This document shows positions 19,488 through 29,313 of a stretch of 54,361 nt of DNA, one piece after another. The notes beneath the pieces are model-generated. The model did not search any database. It was given only the letters and a program-made list of their open reading frames with translations, and had not been told where the DNA came from. Source of the DNA: Thermoplasmatota archaeon (GTDB taxonomy: Archaea; Thermoplasmatota; Thermoplasmata; Thermoplasmatales; Thermoplasmataceae); assembly GCA_023379435.1 (NCBI GenBank), contig JAMCUH010000005.1, forward strand, positions 1 through 54,361, written 5' to 3'. Each line of letters starts with the position of its first letter. Position 1 is the stretch's first letter. The position numbers and the translations under genes were made by a program.

Positions 19488-19923
19488 TGCCTGATCATAA
19501 CATAAATGGCAGTGGACATTATGATATTTTTGCTAAAGTAACACACATTCTTCATAAATAACGTAAATAGGCTCTTTCAGCATTGACGATGCAATATTTT
19601 AGCCATCAGGATTGTCCGTTATTCAGCCGTACTTTACAATGGTGCAATTCAGACAGGATACTGTGGAGAGTTGTTGTATACTCAATGCTGTATATTTGAT
19701 AAAAGAGCCAATTCCTGCATTCTCAGATGCCCGTTTTTGTATAGAAAATGAAAAGGCAAAACATACATCATCCATAAGAGAAAAATAGCGCATGAGATCA
19801 ATTACAGACCTTGAATATGCTTCCTTCTCATGGAACATAATTCATATTCCATGTCCTTGTAATGTATCAGATCACAAAGCCTTTTAGGGAATCCATAAAT
19901 AAAATGTTCTAATATGAGGACCA

Positions 19924-20751
19924 ATGACCGACATAGCCATCTTTAAGGAAGCACTGGAAATGGCTGAATCCAAAAAGAAATTTGCCATAGCAACTGTTAT
20001 TGAGGCAGAGGGATCAACGCTTGCAAAACCCGGTTTCAAGCTTCTCATTGATGATGATGGGGTGGTGCACTCAGGATCACTGGGTGGAGGCTGTCCGGAG
20101 TCTGCCATAATACCAGGTGCTCTGGATTCCATGAAAACAGGATTACCGAGGACATTGAAGGTACATCTGGAGAACAGTGAGACGGCACTACAGGCGATGG
20201 TTAAAGGTTCAAGTGACAACGAGGTCTACGTGGAAACATTTTGCGGGGGTTCCATGACAATTTTCATTGAGCCGTTCCTTCCCAAGCGGAGGGTTATCGT
20301 CATAAGCCAGGGAGGGAGGGACAGTGTGGAGGAATCATTAATTGAACTTCTGAAATGGGCTGATTTCCATACTGTTCTGGTATCTCCCTCACCAGATATG
20401 AGCAAAGGGGCAGAGGAGGTCTTCAATCTCATGGAACATGGAATAGGCGAGTTCATTTTCGATCCCATGGACTTTATCGTGGTAATGACGAAAGGAAACA
20501 AGGATCTGGAAATACTGGAGTTTTTAAGTAAAAAAGAACGCAGATACGTAGGTTTGATGGCAAGCAGGAAACGTATCGCTCATGATTTTGAAGAACTTCG
20601 TAAAATTGGTGTTTCTGAAGAATTTCTGTCAAGTGTGCATGCACCCATAGGTATTGACATATCCGCAATCACCCCAAAGGAGATCGCCCTGAGTATTGTC
20701 TCAGAAATAGTAAAAGAGAGCAGGGAGGAAACGAAAACAATACAGGTATAA
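19924..20751 (+). CDS. XdhC/CoxF-family Moco insertion/maturation protein
   Basis: FAIATVIEAEGSTLAKPGFKLLIDDDG..SGSLGGGCPESA...ETFCGGSMTIFIEP...YVGLMASRKR...HAPIGIDISAITPKEIALSIVSEIV. Confidence 0.9.
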   Translation: MTDIAIFKEALEMAESKKKFAIATVIEAEGSTLAKPGFKLLIDDDGVVHSGSLGGGCPESAIIPGALDSMKTGLPRTLKVHLENSETALQAMVKGSSDNEVYVETFCGGSMTIFIEPFLPKRRVIVISQGGRDSVEESLIELLKWADFHTVLVSPSPDMSKGAEEVFNLMEHGIGEFIFDPMDFIVVMTKGNKDLEILEFLSKKERRYVGLMASRKRIAHDFEELRKIGVSEEFLSSVHAPIGIDISAITPKEIALSIVSEIVKESREETKTIQV

Positions 20752-20803
20752 ATATAAACATCTATATATAATGTTCACAAATCTCTAAATATTCTATTAT
20801 ACC

Positions 20804-21700
20804 ATGAAATACTACTCGATTATGACTCTCACACCTTCTAAACTGCAGTATATTAGACCAGATGGTATTGATGACGCTATTGAAATTCTTTCATCCAACG
20901 ACGCGAACATAAAAGTTCTCGGCGGAGGTCAAAGCCTCATACCGTTATTGAAAACAAGGATCGTTAAAGTGGAAAAACTTGTTGATATCGGCAACATTGA
21001 ATCACTTAATTACATAAAATCTAAAAGTGGCGAGATAAGAATAGGAGCAGCAACAAGAATTTCCCAGCTTGTTGAATCTGAATTGATTCAGAAAAGAATT
21101 CCAGCTCTTTATGATGCATGTGTGATGATAGCCGATCCTCTGGTAAGGAACATGGGCACAGTCGGTGGAAACATATCGCACGCAGATCCTGGAAACGATA
21201 TACCTGTTGTTGCACTTGCACTGGGTGCAACCATAGTTGCCGTTGGGAAGAGTGGAGAAAGGGTAATCGGACCGGAGGATTTCTTCAAGGGACCATTTGA
21301 AACATCCCTCTCATATGGGGAAATAGTCAGGGAGATAGTTTTTCCGGATATGCAGAAGAATCAGGGATCATCCTTCACAAAGGTAAAAAAGATGAGCGGT
21401 GATTTTTCAGTCGCAACTTCGGCATCATTTGTCACTACGGATGAAGGAGGAAGCATCAAAACTGCAAGAATTGCAGTTTCATCCGCCACACCTGTCCCAA
21501 CAAGGCTTATGGATATGGAAAATTATGTGACGGGAAAGAAGATCAACGACGCAATCCTGGATCATGTAAGGAAAAATGTCACAAATGGACTTGATATAAT
21601 GGAGGACCAGACAATAGACCCCAACTTCAGAAAATACTGTGTATCTGATTCTGCGATGAAAAGCCTGGAAAAGGCGTATGGGAGAGCAATTGGAAGGTGA
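20804..21700 (+). CDS. Molybdenum hydroxylase FAD-binding (medium) subunit, CoxM/CutB type
   Basis: ILSSNDANIKVLGGGQSLIPLLKTRI, DPLVRNMGTVGGNISHADPGNDIPVVALALGA. Confidence 0.93.
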   Translation: MKYYSIMTLTPSKLQYIRPDGIDDAIEILSSNDANIKVLGGGQSLIPLLKTRIVKVEKLVDIGNIESLNYIKSKSGEIRIGAATRISQLVESELIQKRIPALYDACVMIADPLVRNMGTVGGNISHADPGNDIPVVALALGATIVAVGKSGERVIGPEDFFKGPFETSLSYGEIVREIVFPDMQKNQGSSFTKVKKMSGDFSVATSASFVTTDEGGSIKTARIAVSSATPVPTRLMDMENYVTGKKINDAILDHVRKNVTNGLDIMEDQTIDPNFRKYCVSDSAMKSLEKAYGRAIGR

Positions 21701-22200
21701 TATGGATGAAACTGAAACTGAACGTTAACGGAAAGGAATATGATCTTGAAATAGAGGACAGGAAATTACTTGTGGATGTCATAAGGGAAGACCTTGCTCT
21801 TAAGGGAACTCATATTGGATGCGACACCACGGACTGTGGCGCCTGTACGGTGCTTCTGGACGACAGGCCGGTTAAATCATGCACAGTTCTTGCAGCGCAG
21901 GCATCTGGTCATAAGGTGACAACACTGGAGGGTCTTTCACGGAGTAAGGAAATGAAAATACTGCAGAAATCCTTTGTGGATAATCAAGGCCTCCAGTGTG
22001 GTTTCTGTACATCTGGCATGCTCATATCATCATATGCACTTCTGAAGAAGAATAAGAAACCTGGAGAGCTTGAGATAAGGGAGGCCTTATCCGGCAATCT
22101 CTGCAGATGCACCGGATACCAGGGAATAGTGAAATCCATAAGCGAGGCATCAAAGGAGATAGAAAAGACACAGGAGAAGATCACTGAGGTGGCAAGATGA
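21697..22200 (+). CDS. Molybdenum hydroxylase [2Fe-2S] (small) subunit, CoxS/CutC type; ATG at 21706 is the more likely start
   Basis: THIGCDTTDCGACTVLLDDRPVKSC...QCGFCTSGML...GNLCRCTGYQGIVKSI. Confidence 0.95.
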   Translation: MIWMKLKLNVNGKEYDLEIEDRKLLVDVIREDLALKGTHIGCDTTDCGACTVLLDDRPVKSCTVLAAQASGHKVTTLEGLSRSKEMKILQKSFVDNQGLQCGFCTSGMLISSYALLKKNKKPGELEIREALSGNLCRCTGYQGIVKSISEASKEIEKTQEKITEVAR

Positions 22201-24215
22201 GTACAATTGAAGAAATTGCTGCCGGCAAGGGAAGATTCATAGACGATCTTGTTCTGAAGGACATGGTTTATCTATCATTTTACAGAAGTCCCTATGCAAG
22301 GGCCCTGATAAGAAGTGTTAAGGCGGAGATAACTCACAAGGACATAGGGGCAGTTCTTGCGTCCGTCGGTGAGGGTGCAACCGATGAGAACATGAACCTT
22401 GCCCATCCTACGCTTGCTTCTGAAAGCGTAATGTATGTGGGACAGCCTATTGCTGCTGTTTATGGCAGATCGAAATATGAGGCTGAAGACAAACTGGATT
22501 CTGTGGAGGTTGATTTTGAACCCCTGAAACCCATAATGGATCCGGAAGAGGCCCTGAAAGGTGAACCAATTATACCAGGGACAAAGTCAAATGTTCTATC
22601 TGATACATATCTTGGCAAGAAGTTCAGTGTAAATGCGGATATTGTTCTGGAAGATCACTTTGAAAATCATAGAATAGCAACCAATCCCATAGAAACGAGG
22701 GGAATAGTTGCAGATTACGATGGTTCCATGCTTACAATATACACATCAACGCAGAGTGTTCACAGCATAAAGGACGGTATAGTTGAATCCCTCGGTCTTC
22801 CTTCTGAAAAAGTAAGGGTAATACAGACTGATACCGGAGGTGCATTCGGGCTGAAGGGGGGGCTCTATCCTGAATATGTGGTGGCATCAAGCCTTGCAAT
22901 GAAGCTCAGGAAGCCGGTCAAATGGATTGAATCCAGATCAGAACTGCTTATGGCATCCAGGCCTGGAAGAGGTGTCAGCGCCGACATGAAAATTCATGCC
23001 TCAAGGGATGGAAGAATTCTTGGTGTTGAGGGAACCATTCTGGTTGACGCAGGTGCCTATGATGGGGGCAGTGGAGGATTTTCAGCCGGATGGATAGCAC
23101 GACAGATCACCGGACCATATGATATAAGAAACGCATATCTTCGGGGCATAGCCGTTATGACAAATAAGGTACAGCAGGGCCCTTACCGTGGTGCGGGGAG
23201 GCCAGAGGCAGCCTTTTTCATGGAAAGGATGGTTGACCTTCTTGCTGAAAAGCTGAATATGGATCCGGTGGAAATAAGGCTCAAGAACATGTCAGAGGAA
23301 CCGTTGAAGTCACCATTGGGTTTGCAGATTGAGGCAGCAGCTCCATTTTTCAGGAGGGCAATCAAGGAGATTGAGTATGAAAGGTTCAAAAGGAAGAACC
23401 CCGGTGTCGCATTTTTTGTCCTGGTACCTGCATTATTTGGTGGAGAAAGCTGCAAAATACGCGTGGAAAGTGGAAAGGTAAAAGTCTGGCTTGGTGGTGA
23501 TACACACGGTCAGAGGCATGATCTTTTCGTAAAAAGTCTCGCGTCAAAGGAGCTTGATATACCTGAAAGTGACATAGAACACATGCTTGGAGATACTGGG
23601 GCACTCCAGAAAGGTGTCGGATCCTGGGGATCAAGGACTGCCATTGTTGGAGGCAATGCTCTGATTTCAGCATGCAGTAAACTCAAGGAGAATATTGCTA
23701 AGAAATATGGCAGATACGATCCATCAATGTTATCGGAAATAACCATGGAGGCAGAGGTATTCGAAGACGTGAAGGGGTCACTTAATTCATTTGGTGCAAA
23801 CCTTGCTACAGTGGAGGTTGATGATCTAGGATACATAAATGTAAAGGACGTCTACTGCTGCTACGATGTGGGCAAGGCCCTGACTCCTGCAGTTGTCATT
23901 GGGCAGATTCAGGGCGGCGCTGTGCAGGGTATCGGACAGGTCATATCGGAGAGGCTTCTTTATTCCAGCGACGGGCAGTTACTTACAACATCCATAGCTG
24001 ATGCCGGTGTTCTTAATGCAACGCAGGTACCGAACATAAATGTATCTCTTGTTGAGAACCCTTCAAGTTTCCCGCATGGTGCAAAAGGTGTAGGCGAATC
24101 CCCGACAATAGGGGTCCCTGCAGCTGTTGTATCGGCTGTTGAAAGGGTTACCCACGTGAGGATAAGGGAAACTCCCGTCACTCCGGAAACAATCCTTGGT
24201 GGAAAAAAGAATTGA
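22197..24215 (+). CDS. Molybdenum hydroxylase molybdopterin-binding (large) subunit, CoxL/CutA type
   Basis: 672 aa; GGAFGLKGGLYPEYVVASSLAM, QQGPYRGAGRPEAAFFMERM, GQIQGGAVQGIGQVISE, GAKGVGESPTIGVPAAVVSAV. Confidence 0.93.
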   Translation: MSTIEEIAAGKGRFIDDLVLKDMVYLSFYRSPYARALIRSVKAEITHKDIGAVLASVGEGATDENMNLAHPTLASESVMYVGQPIAAVYGRSKYEAEDKLDSVEVDFEPLKPIMDPEEALKGEPIIPGTKSNVLSDTYLGKKFSVNADIVLEDHFENHRIATNPIETRGIVADYDGSMLTIYTSTQSVHSIKDGIVESLGLPSEKVRVIQTDTGGAFGLKGGLYPEYVVASSLAMKLRKPVKWIESRSELLMASRPGRGVSADMKIHASRDGRILGVEGTILVDAGAYDGGSGGFSAGWIARQITGPYDIRNAYLRGIAVMTNKVQQGPYRGAGRPEAAFFMERMVDLLAEKLNMDPVEIRLKNMSEEPLKSPLGLQIEAAAPFFRRAIKEIEYERFKRKNPGVAFFVLVPALFGGESCKIRVESGKVKVWLGGDTHGQRHDLFVKSLASKELDIPESDIEHMLGDTGALQKGVGSWGSRTAIVGGNALISACSKLKENIAKKYGRYDPSMLSEITMEAEVFEDVKGSLNSFGANLATVEVDDLGYINVKDVYCCYDVGKALTPAVVIGQIQGGAVQGIGQVISERLLYSSDGQLLTTSIADAGVLNATQVPNINVSLVENPSSFPHGAKGVGESPTIGVPAAVVSAVERVTHVRIRETPVTPETILGGKKN

Positions 24216-24634
24216 GCATGGAGACATTGAAAGAAGGAAAAAGTCGCATTTCCATAGTCGAGGAACCAATCAGCCTGATGAATGAAGCTCACGAGGGATC
24301 AGGATCGAGGGTGACATTTTATGGCATTGTAAGACCTCTTGAGGATGGCAGGAAGATACTCCACATCCATTATGAATGCTACCATGAAATGGCAATGAAA
24401 AGTCTTGAATCCATAGTTAGAGATGCGGAATCAAGATTTCATCCTGATCATGTCAATGTAACTCACAGAATCGGTGATGTTAAACCAGGAGAAGAATCCG
24501 TAGTTGTGGATGTTTTCACTTCTCACAGAAAAGACGGTTTCTCCTGCTGCTCCTACATAATGGATAGAATAAAAAAGGAAACGCCAATCTGGAAATGTTT
24601 CTATTTTCTAGACGGTTCAAGCCAGTGGAAATGA
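24212..24634 (+). CDS. moaE: Molybdopterin synthase catalytic subunit
   Basis: VTFYGIVRPLEDGRKILHIHYECYHEMA...HRIGDVKPGEESVVVDVFTSHRKDGFSCCSYIMDRIKKETPIWK. Confidence 0.9.
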   Translation: MSMETLKEGKSRISIVEEPISLMNEAHEGSGSRVTFYGIVRPLEDGRKILHIHYECYHEMAMKSLESIVRDAESRFHPDHVNVTHRIGDVKPGEESVVVDVFTSHRKDGFSCCSYIMDRIKKETPIWKCFYFLDGSSQWK

Positions 24635-25105
24635 TCACGAGGCTTTGGAAAGTTCCTTCTCTATCTCTGCGTAATCAGGTTCCACACCAGGGTCTTCACT
24701 TACCCACTTATACTTCACCACACCGCTGGAGTCTATTACGAATACTGCCCTCTTGGATGCCCTTAATCCTGGTACCTTTACGAAATCACTGTGAAGGGCA
24801 CCATATTTTTCCGACACTACCTTTTCCGAATCGCTGAGAAGATCGAAGTCAAGATGATTCTGTTTGGCAAATTCAGCAAGTGAAAAAGGTGAGTCTACGC
24901 TTATTCCCACAACCTTTGCTCTCAAATTGTTAAACTTGCTCATGGAATCCCTGAAAGTGCACATCTCCTTTGTACAAACGGAGGTGAATGCTCCAGGGAA
25001 AAAGGCAAGTACTACCTTCTGCCCCTTGTACTCAGAAAGGGATCTCATTTTCAGTGCCTTGTCAGGGAGTCTAAAATCAGGAGCCTTGTCTCCAACATTA
25101 ACCAT
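24635..25105 (-). CDS. Peroxiredoxin (AhpC/TSA/Bcp-like)
   Basis: VVLAFFPGAFTSVCTKEMCTFRDSM resolving/peroxidatic Cys motif. Confidence 0.92.
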   Translation of the reverse strand: MVNVGDKAPDFRLPDKALKMRSLSEYKGQKVVLAFFPGAFTSVCTKEMCTFRDSMSKFNNLRAKVVGISVDSPFSLAEFAKQNHLDFDLLSDSEKVVSEKYGALHSDFVKVPGLRASKRAVFVIDSSGVVKYKWVSEDPGVEPDYAEIEKELSKAS

Positions 25106-25129
25106 CTTTACCAGTTCATAATCATTTAA

Positions 25130-25798
25130 ATGTATAAAACCCTTCCACCCTTCATGTTGGGTGTGTCCCTGCTTTCAGGTGGTAAGGATTCTTTCCTCTC
25201 AACGCTTCTAGCAATGGAGCAGGGGATAGATGTGATCAGATGTGTTACAGTAATTCCCGAAACCGATTCCATGATGTTTCATGTACCGAATATTCACATT
25301 GCCGGAAATGTCGCATCCCTTCTGGATCTTGAGACAGAATTTGTTCCTGAGACAGATTATGAGGAAAAGCTTCTAGAACTTGCCAGGTCAGGGGTAGAAG
25401 CAATAGTGTGCGGCGCAATCGCTTCAGAGTTCCAGAAGACAAGGATAGAAAAGATATGCACAGAAGCAGGAATGGTATGCTTCGCTCCACTGTGGATGAA
25501 AGACCAGCGCACTGTAATTGAGGAAATAATAAGTTCCGGCATAAGGGCAATCATTGTATCAGTATCAGCTGAGGGACTTGGAGAAGAACTACTTGGAAGG
25601 GTCATTGATGAGAACCTTCTCGCTCATCTCGTCAAGGTTCACGAAAAGAACAGGATCAACATAACCGGTGAAGGTGGTGAGTACGAATCCCTTGTTACAG
25701 GCATTGATTTCAGGGAAAGAATAAAAATCAGGGAATACCAGAAGATATGGAATGGTTCTACCGGCTACTTGAAAATTGAATCGGTGGAGATGCGATAG
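25130..25798 (+). CDS. Diphthine--ammonia ligase-like ATP pyrophosphatase
   Basis: GVSLLSGGKDSFLSTLLAM PP-loop, VVCGAIASEFQKTRIE-like motif, GEGGEYESLV. Confidence 0.87.
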   Translation: MYKTLPPFMLGVSLLSGGKDSFLSTLLAMEQGIDVIRCVTVIPETDSMMFHVPNIHIAGNVASLLDLETEFVPETDYEEKLLELARSGVEAIVCGAIASEFQKTRIEKICTEAGMVCFAPLWMKDQRTVIEEIISSGIRAIIVSVSAEGLGEELLGRVIDENLLAHLVKVHEKNRINITGEGGEYESLVTGIDFRERIKIREYQKIWNGSTGYLKIESVEMR

Positions 25799-25799
25799 A

Positions 25800-26971
25800 T
25801 CATATTTTCAAACGTTCAACCTCAAGTGCATCCCAGGTCGGATATTCCTCAACCTCGTACATCTCGTAATTCACCTTCTTTTTTAAATCAGGAAGTATCC
25901 ACGGTGGTACCTCTAACCTTTTCCTTGGGATGTTCATATGGATCATCTCTTCCTTCAGACCGACAGATAGCAACCTGCTCTTTGCCTCATATACATTGTC
26001 AACCTCTATTATTCCTCTTATTATGGTACCATCCTTGGTGACAACATCGATGGGTCTTGCTATGTTTCTTGCCCTTCTCTTAAGTCTGTTCTTCAGCTGA
26101 ACAGAGTCCTTGAATCTTGCTGAACAATAATGAACAGGAAATTCAGAGTATTCTCTTACCATTTCTATTGCCATCTCGGCACTCCCCTTCGCTCCAGATT
26201 CAACATCATTCTTGATGGTGAACCCTCTTCCCAGGAGATTCATTGAATTTGTCTCAGAGAATTCAAGCTCATTGATATTTATGAAATCCAGATCCATTCT
26301 TCTGCAGAAATCAATGAGCTCCCTCATCTGTCTATCCATACCCGGAATAGCGGGTACCTCTATTCCCACATCCAATTATTTATGAAATCCAGATCCATTC
26401 TTCTGCAGAAATCAATGAGCTCCCTCATCTGTCTATCCATACCCGGAATAGCGGGTACCTCTATTCCCACATCCATTCCAGCCTCCCTGGCTGCCTTGAT
26501 CCTCCAGACAAATGCAGATCGATCCATTCTGTCCCACAGTTCCTCCGGAGCGTGGAAGCGTATCTCGTCTAGTCCGGCTTTTGCCACAGCGTCGATGGAC
26601 TTCCTAGTACCGCTAATCGTGTATAGATGGATATGATGACTCTCGCCGAATTCTCCCTTAAGCATTCGGATGTATTCTGAGGTTCTGTCATAGTATTTTA
26701 GAGGGTCTCCTCCCGTTATTCCAGTTCCCATGGCATCGACCATTCTCGCCTCAAGGATGGCATCATGCATTTCATGGAGAGGCATCTCGTCAGCATACAT
26801 TACATCCTTCATCTTCTTCGGATCAGAGATTGGGCAGTAGAAGCACTTTGCATCGCAAATGCCAGACACGAAGAGAACCATCTTTCCTCCTTTTGCGCAC
26901 TGAACGCATCCGGGTGAAAGTCTCCCCACATAAGCTGATCCTCCTGGAAGTCTCTTCATATGGTAGATCAT
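25800..26971 (-). pseudogene. Radical-SAM protein (COG2108-like) interrupted by an internal 101-bp-period duplication/frameshift
   Basis: N-terminal ORF 26360-26971 has CDAKCFYC; C-terminal ORF 25800-26375 continues the protein; both contain MDVGIEVPAIPGMDRQMRELIDFCRRMDLDFIN; removing 101 bp joins the frames. Confidence 0.85.
26276..26475. repeat. Perfect 99-bp tandem direct duplication (26276-26374 and 26377-26475), 2-bp filler AT
   Basis: Base-by-base comparison: TATTTATGAAATCCAGATCC...CACATCCA present twice with offset 101. Confidence 0.97.
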
Positions 26972-26990
26972 TGTGAACGAATATTAATAA

Positions 26991-27482
26991 TCAATCCAGG
27001 GTTTTTTGAGATGAACCATCTTCAGTCTGAACATCCTTCAGGTTATAAGCATGGACTATCAGAAGCCTCATCATCTGACCCAGCTCAACCTGATTTATGT
27101 TAACTGGCACAATCAGTGGGTTGTTCTGTGGTATGATTATACCCCTGCTTAGAAGCCTGGATATGAGTGATCTACGGTCTTCGATGGTTGTCTTCTTATA
27201 ATCCTTTGGAATCCCAACATTGCACCTTTCAAGCTCCTTGAGGAATACGGGTCTTGCCAAAACAGCATGAAGGAGAGCAAGAGCATTCTCCGAAGGCTCC
27301 TCAAGATCGAAGTGTCTGGCAACAGTGCCCACGGACGTATAAATATCTGATCTGGAGGTAGTATCTATGGAATATATTTTTGATGGTTTGATCTCCTTAA
27401 CTTTCAGTATACCCTGGTCAACCATTGAATTCAGGTAGCCTGTAAGTACCAGCCTGTGCATATCAACACCCCTTACCCTCAT
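26991..27482 (-). CDS. Winged-helix-like archaeal regulator, unknown; frame extends in-phase to 27578 without canonical start
   Basis: HRLVLTGYLNSMVDQGILKVKEIKPSKIYSID wHTH-like; upstream in-frame EDLKTLILEVLSNGENSISGILKG looks like the first two HTH helices. Confidence 0.65.
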   Translation of the reverse strand: MRVRGVDMHRLVLTGYLNSMVDQGILKVKEIKPSKIYSIDTTSRSDIYTSVGTVARHFDLEEPSENALALLHAVLARPVFLKELERCNVGIPKDYKKTTIEDRRSLISRLLSRGIIIPQNNPLIVPVNINQVELGQMMRLLIVHAYNLKDVQTEDGSSQKTLD

Positions 27483-27544
27483 ACCCTTTAGAATTCCGGA
27501 GATAGAGTTTTCCCCATTACTTAGAACCTCAAGAATGAGGGTTT

Positions 27545-28969
27545 TCAGATCTTCCCTGGCGCCTGGTTTCGTTTTAATTCACCTATCCTTTCCTGAACCT
27601 TTGTTCTCATCCTTTCCGCCTCTTCAACCGCCACATTACACAAATACGCAGATGAACCTGTGAAACTTTTTGGATCAAGTGCAGTTGATATTTCTTCCGA
27701 ATTAAGATGCAAGTCAACAGCCCGGCCCATAAGAACATCAGAAACATTCTTTCCCGTGTTTTTTGCCTCAATGGAGCAGATTCTGACAAGCTCATGCGCA
27801 TCCTGTCTCGCCATACCTTTGGAAACTAGGAGTTTAACAAGCGATTCCGACATATAGTATCGATCAGCCAGCAGATTTTTTACCATTTGTTCCTTTCTGA
27901 TCTCGAGATTGGACATTATATTATCCATCCTAGAAACTATGAAATCAGTTAGAATGGAGGAGTATGGTATTACAAACCTTTCAAGTGCACTGTTTGTAAG
28001 GTCTCTTTCATGCCAGTAAACGCCCGCCTCATATTCAGGAATGATCAGTGACCTCAAATATCTGGCCAAGCTGCATACGCTTTCTGAATCGATTGGATTC
28101 TGCTTGGATGGCATGGAGCTGGAGCCGACCTGAGACTGTGCCCTGAAGTGCTCAGCCACCTCTGAAATTTCAGGTCTCTGCAGGTTTCGTACCTCAGTGG
28201 CAAGGCGCTCTATGGTCGTCGAAATATTATTCATCACGGAGAGGTACTCAATGTATCTATCGCGACCCACGATCTGCGTGCTTACATAGTCATATCCTAG
28301 GCCAAGCATTTCCATGCATCTCTTCTGTATTGCGGGAGCATCTTTTCCAAGGAAAGCACCGGTACCCACAGGACCCATGAGTTTTCCCACCAGAATTCTT
28401 GGCTGAGTTTCCATAAGCCTTGTGAGATGTCTGGAAATTTCAGTGAGAAATACAGACATCTTCATGCCGAATGTCAGCGGGCTTGCATGCTGTCCATGAG
28501 TTCTACCTATGATAACCGTATTGGAATGTTCCCTTATTATAATTGAGAGAGTTCCCTGAAGAGAAATAAGAGATTCATAAAAATAAGGAAAAAAATCCTT
28601 GAGTTGAAGAGCGGTGGCGGTATCATTGACATCATTGGAGGTGAGACCATAATGAACGTAGGCACCTGCCTTTCCTGCCTTGTCAGATAGTACTTTTACC
28701 ATGGCCATGACATCATGGTTTATCTCATGCTCCACCGCATTCACTTCGTCCATTCTGACAAGATTTTTGTCGATGACATTTTTTAAATCTTTCGGAACAG
28801 ATGGTGGGACAAGGCCAAATTCAGATTCAGCCCTCGCTGCTGCATATTCTACAAGAAGCATCTTCCTCAGGCGTTCTTTCCTGCTGAAGATTGCTTTCAC
28901 CTCACTTCGTCCGTAGCGGTAATCTATTGGTGAAACAAGGAAATTCTCCAAAAGCCTTTCATCGGTCAT
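27545..28969 (-). CDS. purB: Adenylosuccinate lyase
   Basis: HYGLTSNDVNDTATALQL, GRTHGQHASPLTFG, GSSSMPSKQNPIDSE signature. Confidence 0.95.
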   Translation of the reverse strand: MTDERLLENFLVSPIDYRYGRSEVKAIFSRKERLRKMLLVEYAAARAESEFGLVPPSVPKDLKNVIDKNLVRMDEVNAVEHEINHDVMAMVKVLSDKAGKAGAYVHYGLTSNDVNDTATALQLKDFFPYFYESLISLQGTLSIIIREHSNTVIIGRTHGQHASPLTFGMKMSVFLTEISRHLTRLMETQPRILVGKLMGPVGTGAFLGKDAPAIQKRCMEMLGLGYDYVSTQIVGRDRYIEYLSVMNNISTTIERLATEVRNLQRPEISEVAEHFRAQSQVGSSSMPSKQNPIDSESVCSLARYLRSLIIPEYEAGVYWHERDLTNSALERFVIPYSSILTDFIVSRMDNIMSNLEIRKEQMVKNLLADRYYMSESLVKLLVSKGMARQDAHELVRICSIEAKNTGKNVSDVLMGRAVDLHLNSEEISTALDPKSFTGSSAYLCNVAVEEAERMRTKVQERIGELKRNQAPGKI

Positions 28970-29313
28970 ATTTTGCCTCTTGACAAATTGAACATGGGGG
29001 AAAATTGAAACCTTATTTTATTTTATGGTAATTTGGTGAAAGTGCGTTGAAAAATACCTTTGAATATTTCAAGTGTTGATGAAAAAAATCATCCAATACG
29101 CACATTGAAATTATCAGTTCTGGATCATGTATTAAAAATAAGTCACTGTATTTGGCCATCATTTAACAGCACAATAAAACTAAATCTTCTGAAATAAGAC
29201 TGGCTTTCCAGGTAAATTTATCAAATCCTGCACAAAATATGCTTTAAATGAATACAACGTAGAATAAGTGTCATTAAGAAAAAAAGTCCAAATACTCTAG
29301 AAATTCACAATTA

